Assembly: GCA_020442965.1 (NCBI GenBank)
Contig: JAGRJB010000362.1
Span: 1-8,329 of the forward strand
Source of the DNA: Pseudomonadales bacterium
GTDB lineage: Bacteria; Pseudomonadota; Gammaproteobacteria; Steroidobacterales; Steroidobacteraceae
DNA: 8,329 nucleotides
Direction: 5' to 3'
Below, piece after piece: positions 1 to 7,083 of this stretch. The notes below the pieces were generated by a model. It had not been told where the DNA came from, did not search any database, and saw only the letters and a list, made by a program, of their open reading frames with translations. The position numbers were made by a program, and so were the translations under genes. The first letter of the stretch is position 1, and each line of letters opens with the position of its first letter.

Positions 1-497
1 GTGTGGCAGCGTCGCCCATTGCAACCCTGCTTGACGCCGAGCTGGACCGGACTGGTCGCGTGATCGTCGCCCCCGACCTGAGTGTTCCAAAACATCCGGA
101 AGTCTTCGTAGCCGGTGATTTGGCACACGTCGAAGGACCAGCTGGCCTGGTTCCGGGCGTTGCACCGGCGGCGAAACAGATGGGTCACTACGTCGCGAAC
201 GCTCTGCGGGCGCGACTCGCTGGCCAACAGATCGCGCCCTTCCACTACCGGCACTTCGGATCGTTAGCAACGATTGGTCGGCGCGCCGCGGTCATCGATT
301 TCGGGCCGGTGCGAATGTCAGGTTGGTTGGCCTGGTGGATCTGGTTGTTTGCCCATATCTATTTTCTCATTGGCTTTCGAAATCGCGTTGTCGTGTTAGT
401 CGATTGGGCTGTTGCCTATTGGACGCATCGACGCAGCGCGCGGATCATTGTCGGCGCCGCGTCGCGCGATGCGAATCAAAATGGCACGCGGCGGTGA
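1..497 (+). CDS. ndh: Type II NADH:quinone oxidoreductase (NDH-2), C-terminal part, cut by window edge
   Basis: This is the 3' end of a gene that starts before the window; base 3 is an internal GTG (Val), not a start. NDH-2 is a single-subunit flavoprotein on the inner face of the cytoplasmic membrane that passes electrons from NADH to quinone without pumping protons. The visible 164 residues begin in the 'AASP' segment usual after the second Rossmann fold. They continue through 'LDRTGRVIVAPDLSV' and 'HPEVFVAGDLA', the FAD-binding Asp region shared by this disulfide-reductase-like fold, and then 'PGVAPAAKQMGHYVA'. The tail is rich in Trp and hydrophobic residues ('GWLAWWIWLFAHIYFLIGF'), followed by 'RNRVVVLVDWAVAYW', which matches the membrane-anchoring C-terminus of the family. 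The stop is TGA at 495-497. It converges on the receptor gene at 721 and shows no functional link with it. The fold is clear; the symbol is by family resemblance. Confidence 0.9.
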   Translation, partial: VAASPIATLLDAELDRTGRVIVAPDLSVPKHPEVFVAGDLAHVEGPAGLVPGVAPAAKQMGHYVANALRARLAGQQIAPFHYRHFGSLATIGRRAAVIDFGPVRMSGWLAWWIWLFAHIYFLIGFRNRVVVLVDWAVAYWTHRRSARIIVGAASRDANQNGTRR

Positions 498-720
498 GGC
501 AGTGTGAACGCTATCCGCCAAGGACAAGCGGGGCGGCTCAGGTCCACGCATCGGCTATGCTGTGCGTGCGCCAGCCGAGCGGGTGCCGGAAACCAACGTC
601 GTCAGCGCGCACTCGGTATCCGATTTCAGGACGCCGTACCGCCAGCATTTCGCTGTCACGACATGCCGCAACGATGCGATATCAGCCGCAATCACGCCTG
701 GTGACCACCCGCCAGTCCGC

Positions 721-3516
721 CTAGAGAGCCGCGCCGCCCAATTTGTAGGTCAGCTGCAAGAAGAAGCTGCGACCGACGCTGTCGAACCAGCTGATGTCGT
801 AGTACGGATAGCTCGCGTACGTTGGATCTTTCACTGGATTCTCGTCGGTCATGTTGATCATGCTGAACGACGTTCGCAGGTGGTCGCTGAAATCGTACTG
901 CAGCGTTGAATTGAAGAGCGTGCTCGACCGGATGTAGGCGTTCTCATCATAGTTAGGCAGCTTGCCAAGACGGCGCCCCTCGAGCGTGACTTTGAGTGGG
1001 CCCGTTTTCAGGCCCACGCTAGCAGTCGATTTGTCGCGGGGAATATCGTAGCCGCTGTCGAACGCCAGCTTGTTGATCGTCGGGTCGCCCGCATACTGGA
1101 TGAAGCTGTGTGTAATGACATGCGTGTGACTGAGCGACAAGGACAACTGGCCGATGGGCGTCGGCCATCGCCCGTTCATGGCCAAATCGAAACCCGTGGT
1201 CTTTTCGCGGGACGTATTGATGGGATTGACCGCTACGGCATCCAGCGCGCCCGCATTGACGCCAGAGGCGAAGCGGATCACGCGGGCGATGGCGTCCTGA
1301 CAGGTTGGTGAATTGACGGCGACCGGTGTGCCGGCGTTCGTTGTGCCGATTCGACAGTCGGCCTCGTCGCGCAAGATGCCGTCGACGCGCAGGTCGTTCA
1401 CCTGATCCGACATGTCGACGCTGAAGTAGTCGATCGAGGCGTCAAACTGCTCGTTAGGCGCCCATGCGATACCCGCATTGATTGACTTGCTTGTCTCGGG
1501 CTCGAGGTCCCGATTGCCGGTGCGCTGCGCGGTGATCGTGTTGTCGGCGTAGCTGCAATCGCCGATGGCTTCGTCAGGCTCCTCTGTGCGGCATCTGTAG
1601 TAATCAGTTGCAGCCGGGCTGGTGTTGCCTGGGCCCGTAAAGACGTAGTGCAGGTCCGGCGCGCGAAATCCCGTGCCGTACGCTGCGCGGATCAGCACGC
1701 TCCTGAGCGGGCGGAATTCGATGCCGCCGTTGAAGGTGAATTTGCCGACGTCCCGACCCGCGAAACGAAAGCTATCGTACCGGGCGGCGGCTGACAGCTC
1801 CAAGGTCTTGAGTAGCGGAGCCCGCAACTCGCCACCCAGGGCCCAGTGCTTGCGGCTGCCCTCGCCATCGCTGTCTTTCAGGTCATAGTAGTAGTTAGTC
1901 AGGGCGAGGGGGTCGGGGTTGAGGTCATAGGCCTGTTTGCCGTATTCGCCGACCGCCGCGAATCCAACCGGACCCGCCGGCAGACTGAACAGCTCGCGAC
2001 TGTTGATCGTGGCCGAGAAATTGTCCGTCCAGCTCTTGGGATTGTAGATGCTGTAGACCGCGATGCTGTCGTACTCGGCTTGGCTAAGCGGCGTGTACAG
2101 TCTGGCGGGGTCGGCATTGAAGATCGGATAGCCACTAGCGGCGTCGATGCCTTCCTGCGACCCCAAAAACAGGGTGTTAGCGGCAGAAGCTATGACCTCA
2201 GGAAACTTCACCTTCGCCCGATACTCGCTGTGATTGAACGATAGCTCGTACTGCCATTGCTCGCCCAGGTCACCCTTGATGCCGGGCGTTACGCTGAAGG
2301 TGGTCTGCCGATTGCGGGTCATGGTGTTGCGGAAGCCGCCGGATTCCTCTGGCGTAAACTGGCGTTGCCAGTCATCCAGAACACCGTCGAAACTGTTGAA
2401 GAAAGTCGCATCGCTGCTGCCTGCGGCGTTCTGGAAGCCCCAGGACAACACATCGGGCATCAGCGCAACGTCGCTGATACCGAACTGAATGTCTGCAAAG
2501 AACTCCGTACGGTCCGAGAGCGCAAACCCAGTCGTCACGAAGCTGTTGAAGCCCTTACGCTCGGAGAGAATCGTGCCGTAGCCGATGGCTGTGTTGCTGC
2601 CGCAGAAATAGCCAGGGCCATAGTCGTCCAGCGCATCGTCGAACTCGCCGTAGCGCGGGCGCGAGGCGTAGTAGTTGGAGCCGTCATTGAGGGAAGCCAA
2701 TGACGCACAAGTGGCTTGGCCAGGATCGACATAGATGTCTTGGTCGGGGTTGTAGCGAAGAAAGACCCGTCTGGCGAGTGGCACCGTGGTGGTCGGGTTG
2801 TCGGCCGTGCTGTCTTGAATGCGTCGCTGATACGCCCACAGCGGCTCTTGATAGAGGTACTCGACACCGCCGGCGACGTGAAACCTGTCGGTGGCGTAGC
2901 CGGTGGTCAATGTGCCGCGGTGGGACGCGCCGCCACCGGCTTCGGTCACGCCGGCGCGATAGTCCAAGGTCGTACCGTCAACCTTCTTTTTCAGTTGAAA
3001 GTTGATCACGCCCGCGATTGCATCTGAGCCATAGATGGCGGATGCACTGCCGCTCAGGACCTCGACGCGTTCGACCAGGCCCAACGGGATGCTGGAAATG
3101 TCCGTGAAATTGCTGCGTCCCTGGAACGGCAGCGGAAAATCGGCGATGCGCCGGCCGTTCACGAGGACGAGCGTGTGGTTTGGGCCCAGGCCACGCAGAT
3201 CGACTTGCTGGGCGCCGGGTGTAAAGGAGGCACCGCTGAACGATTGCTGGCTCTGCGTTTCACCGCCATTCTGTGTGACCGCTCGCAAGACGTCGGGGAT
3301 GCTGGTGTAGCCATTGCTGCGGATCGTATCCGCGTCGATGGTCAGTACCGGTGCCGGTCCCTGGTCCAAAGCCCGGCGAATGCGCGATCCGATTACCGTT
3401 ACCTCTTCCAGTCCATTTTGCGCGACGGGTGATTCCTGTGCTGCAATAGGCTGTGTCAAGGGAAAGATCGCGACCGCTGCTGCGGCGAACAGAAACCTGC
3501 CAACCTGTTTGCTCAC
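721..3516 (-). CDS. TonB-dependent outer-membrane receptor, complete (931 aa)
   Basis: This is an outer-membrane transporter that takes up a ligand using energy passed from the inner membrane by TonB-ExbBD. Residues 1-26 form a Sec signal peptide with likely cleavage after 'PIAA'. A TonB box-like 'LEEVTVIGSRI' lies at 36-46. The plug domain spans about 50-175, with 'VDLRGLGPNHTLVLVNGRRI' at 105-124 and 'VERVEVLSGSASAIYGSDA' at 148-166. The rest is the beta-barrel, including 'YGTGFRAPDLHYVF' and 'NRDLEPETSKSINAGI', both usual in the family. The chain ends 'FFLQLTYKLGGAAL', so the last strand is followed by a short tail without the common terminal aromatic. Six cysteines (270, 305, 642, 654, 721, 739) lie in likely loops. 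The start is GTG at 3516, chosen because GAGGT (complement of 3523-3527) sits 6 bases upstream. It diverges from the cyanophycinase fusion, so its cargo may be beta-aspartyl peptides; that is inference from position. The sequence alone does not reveal the substrate. Confidence 0.95.
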   Translation of the reverse strand: MSKQVGRFLFAAAAVAIFPLTQPIAAQESPVAQNGLEEVTVIGSRIRRALDQGPAPVLTIDADTIRSNGYTSIPDVLRAVTQNGGETQSQQSFSGASFTPGAQQVDLRGLGPNHTLVLVNGRRIADFPLPFQGRSNFTDISSIPLGLVERVEVLSGSASAIYGSDAIAGVINFQLKKKVDGTTLDYRAGVTEAGGGASHRGTLTTGYATDRFHVAGGVEYLYQEPLWAYQRRIQDSTADNPTTTVPLARRVFLRYNPDQDIYVDPGQATCASLASLNDGSNYYASRPRYGEFDDALDDYGPGYFCGSNTAIGYGTILSERKGFNSFVTTGFALSDRTEFFADIQFGISDVALMPDVLSWGFQNAAGSSDATFFNSFDGVLDDWQRQFTPEESGGFRNTMTRNRQTTFSVTPGIKGDLGEQWQYELSFNHSEYRAKVKFPEVIASAANTLFLGSQEGIDAASGYPIFNADPARLYTPLSQAEYDSIAVYSIYNPKSWTDNFSATINSRELFSLPAGPVGFAAVGEYGKQAYDLNPDPLALTNYYYDLKDSDGEGSRKHWALGGELRAPLLKTLELSAAARYDSFRFAGRDVGKFTFNGGIEFRPLRSVLIRAAYGTGFRAPDLHYVFTGPGNTSPAATDYYRCRTEEPDEAIGDCSYADNTITAQRTGNRDLEPETSKSINAGIAWAPNEQFDASIDYFSVDMSDQVNDLRVDGILRDEADCRIGTTNAGTPVAVNSPTCQDAIARVIRFASGVNAGALDAVAVNPINTSREKTTGFDLAMNGRWPTPIGQLSLSLSHTHVITHSFIQYAGDPTINKLAFDSGYDIPRDKSTASVGLKTGPLKVTLEGRRLGKLPNYDENAYIRSSTLFNSTLQYDFSDHLRTSFSMINMTDENPVKDPTYASYPYYDISWFDSVGRSFFLQLTYKLGGAAL

Positions 3517-3522
3517 GCCGAT

Positions 3523-3527
3523 ACCTC
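3523..3527 (-). promoter_or_regulatory. Ribosome binding site of the receptor gene
   Basis: The minus strand reads GAGGT, then 6 bases, then GTG at 3516. This supports the GTG start that places the signal peptide at the very N-terminus. Confidence 0.75.
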
Positions 3528-3575
3528 GTAGTTAGACCCGTGGACCCGCAACTCTGGCATTACGCTCGAATTGAG

Positions 3576-3589
3576 GCCACGATTGTGGC
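3576..3589. promoter_or_regulatory. Candidate operator dyad in divergent control region
   Basis: GCCAC-GATT-GTGGC is a perfect 5-base inverted repeat with a 4-base centre. It lies where the receptor transcript would begin if the promoter at 3594-3622 is real, a usual place for a repressor site. The minus-strand form begins GCCACAA, and the same seven bases recur on the plus strand at 3638-3644, inside the spacer of the opposing promoter candidate. No regulator gene is in the window. A short dyad like this can occur by chance. Confidence 0.3.
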
Positions 3590-3593
3590 AGTC

Positions 3594-3622
3594 ATTTCAC
3601 GCTAACGCGTAGCATTTTGCAA
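3594..3622 (-). promoter_or_regulatory. Candidate promoter of the receptor gene
   Basis: On the minus strand a TTGCAA (complement of 3617-3622) is followed after exactly 17 bases by TGAAAT (complement of 3594-3599). Each hexamer matches four of six positions of the sigma-70 consensus. Transcription would begin near 3587 and give a leader of about 70 bases. A second small dyad, GCTA-ACGCG-TAGC at 3601-3613, lies in the spacer. This was found by eye only. Confidence 0.35.
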
Positions 3623-3627
3623 TGGCG

Positions 3628-3656
3628 TTGCTAGCCCGCCACAACTGCGCTACCTA
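3628..3656 (+). promoter_or_regulatory. Weak candidate promoter of the cyanophycinase fusion gene
   Basis: TTGCTA at 3628-3633 (four of six matches to TTGACA) is followed after 17 bases by TACCTA at 3651-3656, a poor -10 with only the first two bases matching. It is the best-placed candidate I see before the gene, but it would leave a leader of only about 15 bases. It lies back to back with the receptor promoter candidate. Confidence 0.2.
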
Positions 3657-3666
3657 ACAGGCCTTT

Positions 3667-3671
3667 GAGGA
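3667..3671 (+). promoter_or_regulatory. Ribosome binding site of the fusion gene
   Basis: GAGGA, then 7 bases, then ATG at 3679. This fixes the start that gives the protein its N-terminal signal peptide. Confidence 0.75.
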
Positions 3672-3678
3672 CATCGTA

Positions 3679-5607
3679 ATGATCATACCTACCGGACTCG
3701 TGCGTTCGATCGCCTTATTGCCGCTACTGATTTGCGGCGGTGCGTCGATCGCTGGCGCCGCGGACTATCGCTACTTCAAGGTCGGTGACCTCGCAGCGCG
3801 CACGCCGGGTCAAGTGACGGGCGGCCTGCTGCTCATGGGCGGCGGGGACCGCAACGTTGATGCACTACGTTGGTTTATCAGGAAAGCCGGCAATGGGCAT
3901 ATCGTGGTCTTGCGCGCCTCCCAAGGCCCGGAAGTGGCCGATGAGTTCTATCGCGACGTGGGTGGTGTGACGTCAGTGGAGACTTTCGTCTTCACCGGAC
4001 GGGGTGCCGCAACGGATAAGCGCATACTCGCAAGTCTCGCCAAAGCCGACGGCATTTTTATCGCGGGCGGTGATCAGGCGCGTTACGTTCGGTACTGGGA
4101 AGACACTCCAGTTGCCGCAGCTCTGGATGCACACGTGGCGGCTAACAAGCCGCTCGGCGGCACCAGCGCCGGCTTGGCGATACTGGGCGAGTTTCTCTAC
4201 GGCGCCATGGACGACGGCAGCATCAAGAGCGCTGAAGCTCTCGCCGATCCACTCGGTCCTGCCAACACGATCGAGCAGAACTTCCTGCACATTAGTTTGC
4301 TGCGCGGCATCGTCACGGATACGCATTTCAGAGAGCGCGATCGGCTCGGGCGATTATTGGCGTTTCTAGCCAAAGCTCACGCACTGACGAAAGATCAGAA
4401 CACACAGTTGTGGGGCTTGGGAGTAGACGAAAGTGCTGCCGTGGCGGTCGAGCCGGATGGCTCGGCCCACGTCTACTCCACCGAGCCAAACGGTGCGGCG
4501 TGGCTGGTCAAGGCCGATCTGGCTGCTGATGCGCAAATGCCAGGTCGGCCATTGCAACTGCGACGTGTCGAAGCGGTGGGAGCGGGGCCTCAGTCCACGC
4601 TGAACGTGCTTCGGCGTACCGTTTCAGCTCCGGCATTCGAACGAGTATACGCGGTAGTTCACGGTGAGTTGTCGGAGGTGCCACGTTGGTCGTTAGCGAT
4701 ACACGGAGGTGCGGGCGTACTCGATCGCGCTGAAATGTCAGCTGAGAAAGTCGCCGCCTATCGAGCCAGTCTTGACGCGGCGCTACGGGCAGGCGGTGCC
4801 GTGCTCGAGCGTGGTGGTAGCGCCCTGGATGCCGTCGAGGCGGCGATCCGCCTGCTCGAGGACGATCCGCTGTTCAATGCAGGCCGCGGCGCTGTATTCA
4901 CAGCAGACGGGCGCAACGAACTTGATGCATCGATCATGGACGGTGCAACGCAGCGCGCGGGCGCCGTGGCTGGCGTTACCCGCACGCGACACCCTGTTAG
5001 TCTGGCGCGCGCGGTCATGGAGAAGTCGCCGCACGTCATGCTGGCACGCGATGGCGCCGACAAGTTTTCGCTCGAGCGGGGTCTGGAGCAGGTTGATCCG
5101 GCGTGGTTCAAGACTGAGGAGCGTTGGCAGCAGTTGCTCGAATGGCGCCGCAAGAACGTGGCGGTGCTGGACAAAACGCACTTGTATGGCACCGTCGGCG
5201 CCGTTGCGCTCGATCACCTCGGGCATCTCGCCGCAGCAACTTCGACCGGCGGCATGACCGGCAAACGCTGGGGCCGCATCGGCGATTCACCTGTTATCGG
5301 CGCCGGAACCTATGCCAAGGATGGCGAGTGCGCGGTGTCGGCAACCGGCTCGGGCGAGTATTTCATTCGTGACACGGCCGCGCGTCAAGTGTGCGACCGC
5401 GTGCGCTGGAACGGTCAGAATCTGGCTGCCGCTGCGCATGACGCGATCATGGAAGTCGGCTCCATTGGCGGCGACGGGGGGTTGATCGCAATGGGTGTGA
5501 CAGGCGAGCCCGCGTTTGCGATCAACGATCTGGGGATGTATCGCGGCCGGTATTCGGCGGGCCACGAACCTGCCACGGCAATTTTCGCCGACGAGCTACT
5601 GCCATAA
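3679..5607 (+). CDS. Exported cyanophycinase-isoaspartyl peptidase/L-asparaginase fusion (642 aa)
   Basis: Two complete hydrolases lie in one open frame. Residues 1-27 look like a Sec signal peptide ending 'SIAGA'. Residues about 29-300 resemble cyanophycinase (S51-type serine exopeptidase, cuts cyanophycin to beta-Asp-Arg). They carry 'AGGDQ' with Gln133, the nucleophile elbow 'GGTSAGLA' with Ser163, then 'DTHFRERDRLGR' with Asp214, His216, Arg220, Arg222 and Arg225, and 'GLGVDES'. Residues 337-642 are an Ntn-type isoaspartyl peptidase (EcAIII/IaaA-like): 'AIHGGAG' at 340-346, 'NAGRGA' at 400-405, and the self-cleaving 'YGTVGAVALD' with nucleophile Thr505. Thr523, Arg533, Asp536, Thr556 and Gly557 all align with E. 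coli EcAIII residues at one constant offset of 326, so this half is intact. Self-cleavage before Thr505 would leave the cyanophycinase joined to the alpha chain and release a 138-residue beta chain. The expected overall reaction is cyanophycin to Asp plus Arg in the periplasm or outside. Other beta-aspartyl peptides are a possible substrate. Confidence 0.9.
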   Translation: MIIPTGLVRSIALLPLLICGGASIAGAADYRYFKVGDLAARTPGQVTGGLLLMGGGDRNVDALRWFIRKAGNGHIVVLRASQGPEVADEFYRDVGGVTSVETFVFTGRGAATDKRILASLAKADGIFIAGGDQARYVRYWEDTPVAAALDAHVAANKPLGGTSAGLAILGEFLYGAMDDGSIKSAEALADPLGPANTIEQNFLHISLLRGIVTDTHFRERDRLGRLLAFLAKAHALTKDQNTQLWGLGVDESAAVAVEPDGSAHVYSTEPNGAAWLVKADLAADAQMPGRPLQLRRVEAVGAGPQSTLNVLRRTVSAPAFERVYAVVHGELSEVPRWSLAIHGGAGVLDRAEMSAEKVAAYRASLDAALRAGGAVLERGGSALDAVEAAIRLLEDDPLFNAGRGAVFTADGRNELDASIMDGATQRAGAVAGVTRTRHPVSLARAVMEKSPHVMLARDGADKFSLERGLEQVDPAWFKTEERWQQLLEWRRKNVAVLDKTHLYGTVGAVALDHLGHLAAATSTGGMTGKRWGRIGDSPVIGAGTYAKDGECAVSATGSGEYFIRDTAARQVCDRVRWNGQNLAAAAHDAIMEVGSIGGDGGLIAMGVTGEPAFAINDLGMYRGRYSAGHEPATAIFADELLP

Positions 5608-5762
5608 TTTGTATCAGCTTTGGATGAACGCTCGCACCGGGTCCGTATAACTATCTGCTACGTGTTGTTCTCGAGTCTTTGTCGGCTGAGCACGATGTCG
5701 CGCGAGCGGGGCACCTAACCCAGACTGGCATGCAAGCGACGGTCATCAGTGGAAGCGATCGT

Positions 5763-5795
5763 AAAATTCCTGATCGGAATCCCCTGGCGCAGGGG
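5763..5795 (-). terminator. Tandem hairpins, candidate terminator between convergent genes
   Basis: Two stem-loops abut: CCCCTG-GCG-CAGGGG at 5781-5795 and ATTCC-TGATC-GGAAT at 5766-5780. Read on the minus strand, the second is followed directly by TTTT (complement of 5763-5766, sharing its last stem base). This suits termination of the nitrilase-like gene about 65-100 bases after its stop. On the plus strand the GC-rich stem could help stop the fusion transcript, but it is followed by only two T. The U-tract is short and the second stem weak. Confidence 0.4.
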
Positions 5796-5860
5796 TTGAC
5801 CCGACGACATCTCATTGATTTCAGCCGCCAGGTCAACCGAGATTGCAGCCGCAACAGCCG

Positions 5861-7063
5861 TTACATCCAGCCCAACCGCTTGTAAAAGAATTCACCAGAG
5901 TCGAAATAATCGTTCGGCAGATACTCCATAAAGGCATTCTTCTTGTACTTCGGCTGGTACTGCATCAGCACTGGCAAGTACATCTCAATTGGAATTTCCG
6001 GGGGCCGTCGAGTGCGCCGATACTCCGCCATTGGAATGGCTGCGGTTGCAATATCCTCATGATGCGAAACCGTGGCTGCGAGCACTCCGTTGGGACCACA
6101 TATAACCGTACCAGCGTCCCGCGCACCGGCAGTTTCCACCCAGCCCGGATTGCCGAATGAAATTGAATTGCTGATTCCAACGGTATACATGCTCAAGCTG
6201 CGTGCGGAAGATTCAGCCCGGGCGCGGTTGCTGCCGCCAGTGACGGACAGAACCGCGATCTCACATCCCTTCATGGCAAGAACCTGGTCAAGCAGAACAC
6301 TGCGGCCAGCCGATGTCACCGTAATATTGCCGATATCGGTGCGGGCCACCGGGACTACGGCATCCCATCCGTACATTTCAACGTAGCGGTCCAGAACATC
6401 ATAAATTGTGGTGGACATCAAACCAATCGGGGCACCGAAATATGCCTCCATACCCATTTCGTTCTTGAACTTCATTTGTTTCGCAACAATCTCACCGGAG
6501 GGCCCGATAATTACTGACATGTTGAACACATGATCGGGCCAATCCTTGTCGCGCGAGTAACATCCAAAAGTGATATAGCACCCGTAGCGCTTGGCACGTT
6601 CTCCAATGGCTTCGGATTCCGGGCCAGGCAGGTCAATAGCTACTTGGTTCATCTCCTTCCGAATCCAGGGCTGAAAGCCCTGTAAGGGGAATTCATGAAA
6701 ACAAAGCAGGTCCTGCTTTGCGCCCCACCGGCGAGTGGAACCCCACTCCTCAGGCATATTCTGTGCAAGATCGATCATGCGTAGCATGTGATCAAGGTTC
6801 TCTTTCATGGTTGCTTTTAGATTTTTGACATCAACAGACCGGGTCACGGTCTGTATCGCAGAGACCCTGATGTTGTCCTGGCGCAAGGGCTTGATTGGAT
6901 AGACGCCGTCTTTCATGACGGGCAGTTCCGGATACTCTGCAGCTTGAGCTGCCTGCACACTGGCCGGCGCCGCGGCCAGTGCGGCCAAACCCAGCGCCCC
7001 AGCCCCAGACCTGGCCAGGGCATCTCTGCGGGTCATGTTTCCGCCTTTCGTATGACTACTCAT
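5861..7063 (-). CDS. Tat-exported nitrilase-superfamily (carbon-nitrogen hydrolase) protein lacking the usual Cys
   Basis: The nitrilase superfamily hydrolyses nitriles or amides with a Glu-Lys-Cys triad. I chose ATG at 7063 (400 aa) because GAGGAG (complement of 7073-7078) lies 9 bases upstream. ATG at 7069 would be only 3 bases away, and a TTG at 7096 is less likely. In this numbering 'MTRRDALARSG' (Arg12-Arg13) opens a Tat signal with a hydrophobic stretch to about residue 38. The domain begins with 'IRVSAIQTVT' near 65-74. Glu124 in 'LLCFHEFPLQG' fits the catalytic Glu, and 'GEIVAKQMKFKNE' (Lys198/Lys200) fits the Lys region. The block 'TDIGNITVTSAG' to 'VLAMKG' (242-266) aligns with the segment that normally holds the Cys, yet shows Thr-Ser-Ala at 250-252. 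The nearest Cys, 267, comes after the block. It may be a divergent enzyme, a binding protein or a pseudoenzyme. It lies 250 bases downstream of a receptor gene on the same strand. The substrate is unknown. Confidence 0.85.
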   Translation of the reverse strand: MSSHTKGGNMTRRDALARSGAGALGLAALAAAPASVQAAQAAEYPELPVMKDGVYPIKPLRQDNIRVSAIQTVTRSVDVKNLKATMKENLDHMLRMIDLAQNMPEEWGSTRRWGAKQDLLCFHEFPLQGFQPWIRKEMNQVAIDLPGPESEAIGERAKRYGCYITFGCYSRDKDWPDHVFNMSVIIGPSGEIVAKQMKFKNEMGMEAYFGAPIGLMSTTIYDVLDRYVEMYGWDAVVPVARTDIGNITVTSAGRSVLLDQVLAMKGCEIAVLSVTGGSNRARAESSARSLSMYTVGISNSISFGNPGWVETAGARDAGTVICGPNGVLAATVSHHEDIATAAIPMAEYRRTRRPPEIPIEMYLPVLMQYQPKYKKNAFMEYLPNDYFDSGEFFYKRLGWM

Positions 7064-7072
7064 GCTCATGCT

Positions 7073-7078
7073 CTCCTC
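7073..7078 (-). promoter_or_regulatory. Ribosome binding site deciding the start of the nitrilase-like gene
   Basis: The minus strand reads GAGGAG. It is 9 bases from ATG 7063 and 3 bases from ATG 7069, which favours the inner ATG. It also lies inside any frame begun at the TTG at 7096, which argues against that longer start. Confidence 0.7.
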
Positions 7079-7083
7079 GATTA

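Noticed and set aside
551..578. TCGGCT/AGCCGA inverted repeat after the NDH-2 gene as a terminator
   Set aside because: The 6-base stem has a 16-base loop and no T-tract on either strand. This is weak evidence in GC-rich DNA.
2257..2703. Plus-strand open frames inside the receptor gene (also at 1846-2244 and 3175-3432)
   Set aside because: They are antisense shadows of a GC-rich gene with a clear domain pattern. They show no family motif and no good ribosome site.
3724..3740. Lipoprotein signal at Cys19 of the fusion protein
   Set aside because: The residue before Cys is Ile, not Gly, Ala or Ser, so the lipobox is poor. An ordinary cleavage site after Ala27 fits better.
4758..5226. Minus-strand and out-of-frame open frames within the fusion gene
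   Set aside because: They overlap the Ntn domain, whose catalytic residues are intact. Their translations are rich in Arg, Ser and Ala with no recognisable fold.
5608..5760. tRNA, small RNA or attachment site in the convergent gap
   Set aside because: I found no cloverleaf, no CCA end, no direct repeat and no promoter-like pair that would support any of these.
5679..5885. Possible small 68-residue gene in the convergent gap
   Set aside because: It runs through the hairpins and into the end of the nitrilase-like gene, has no recognisable motif and lacks a good ribosome site.
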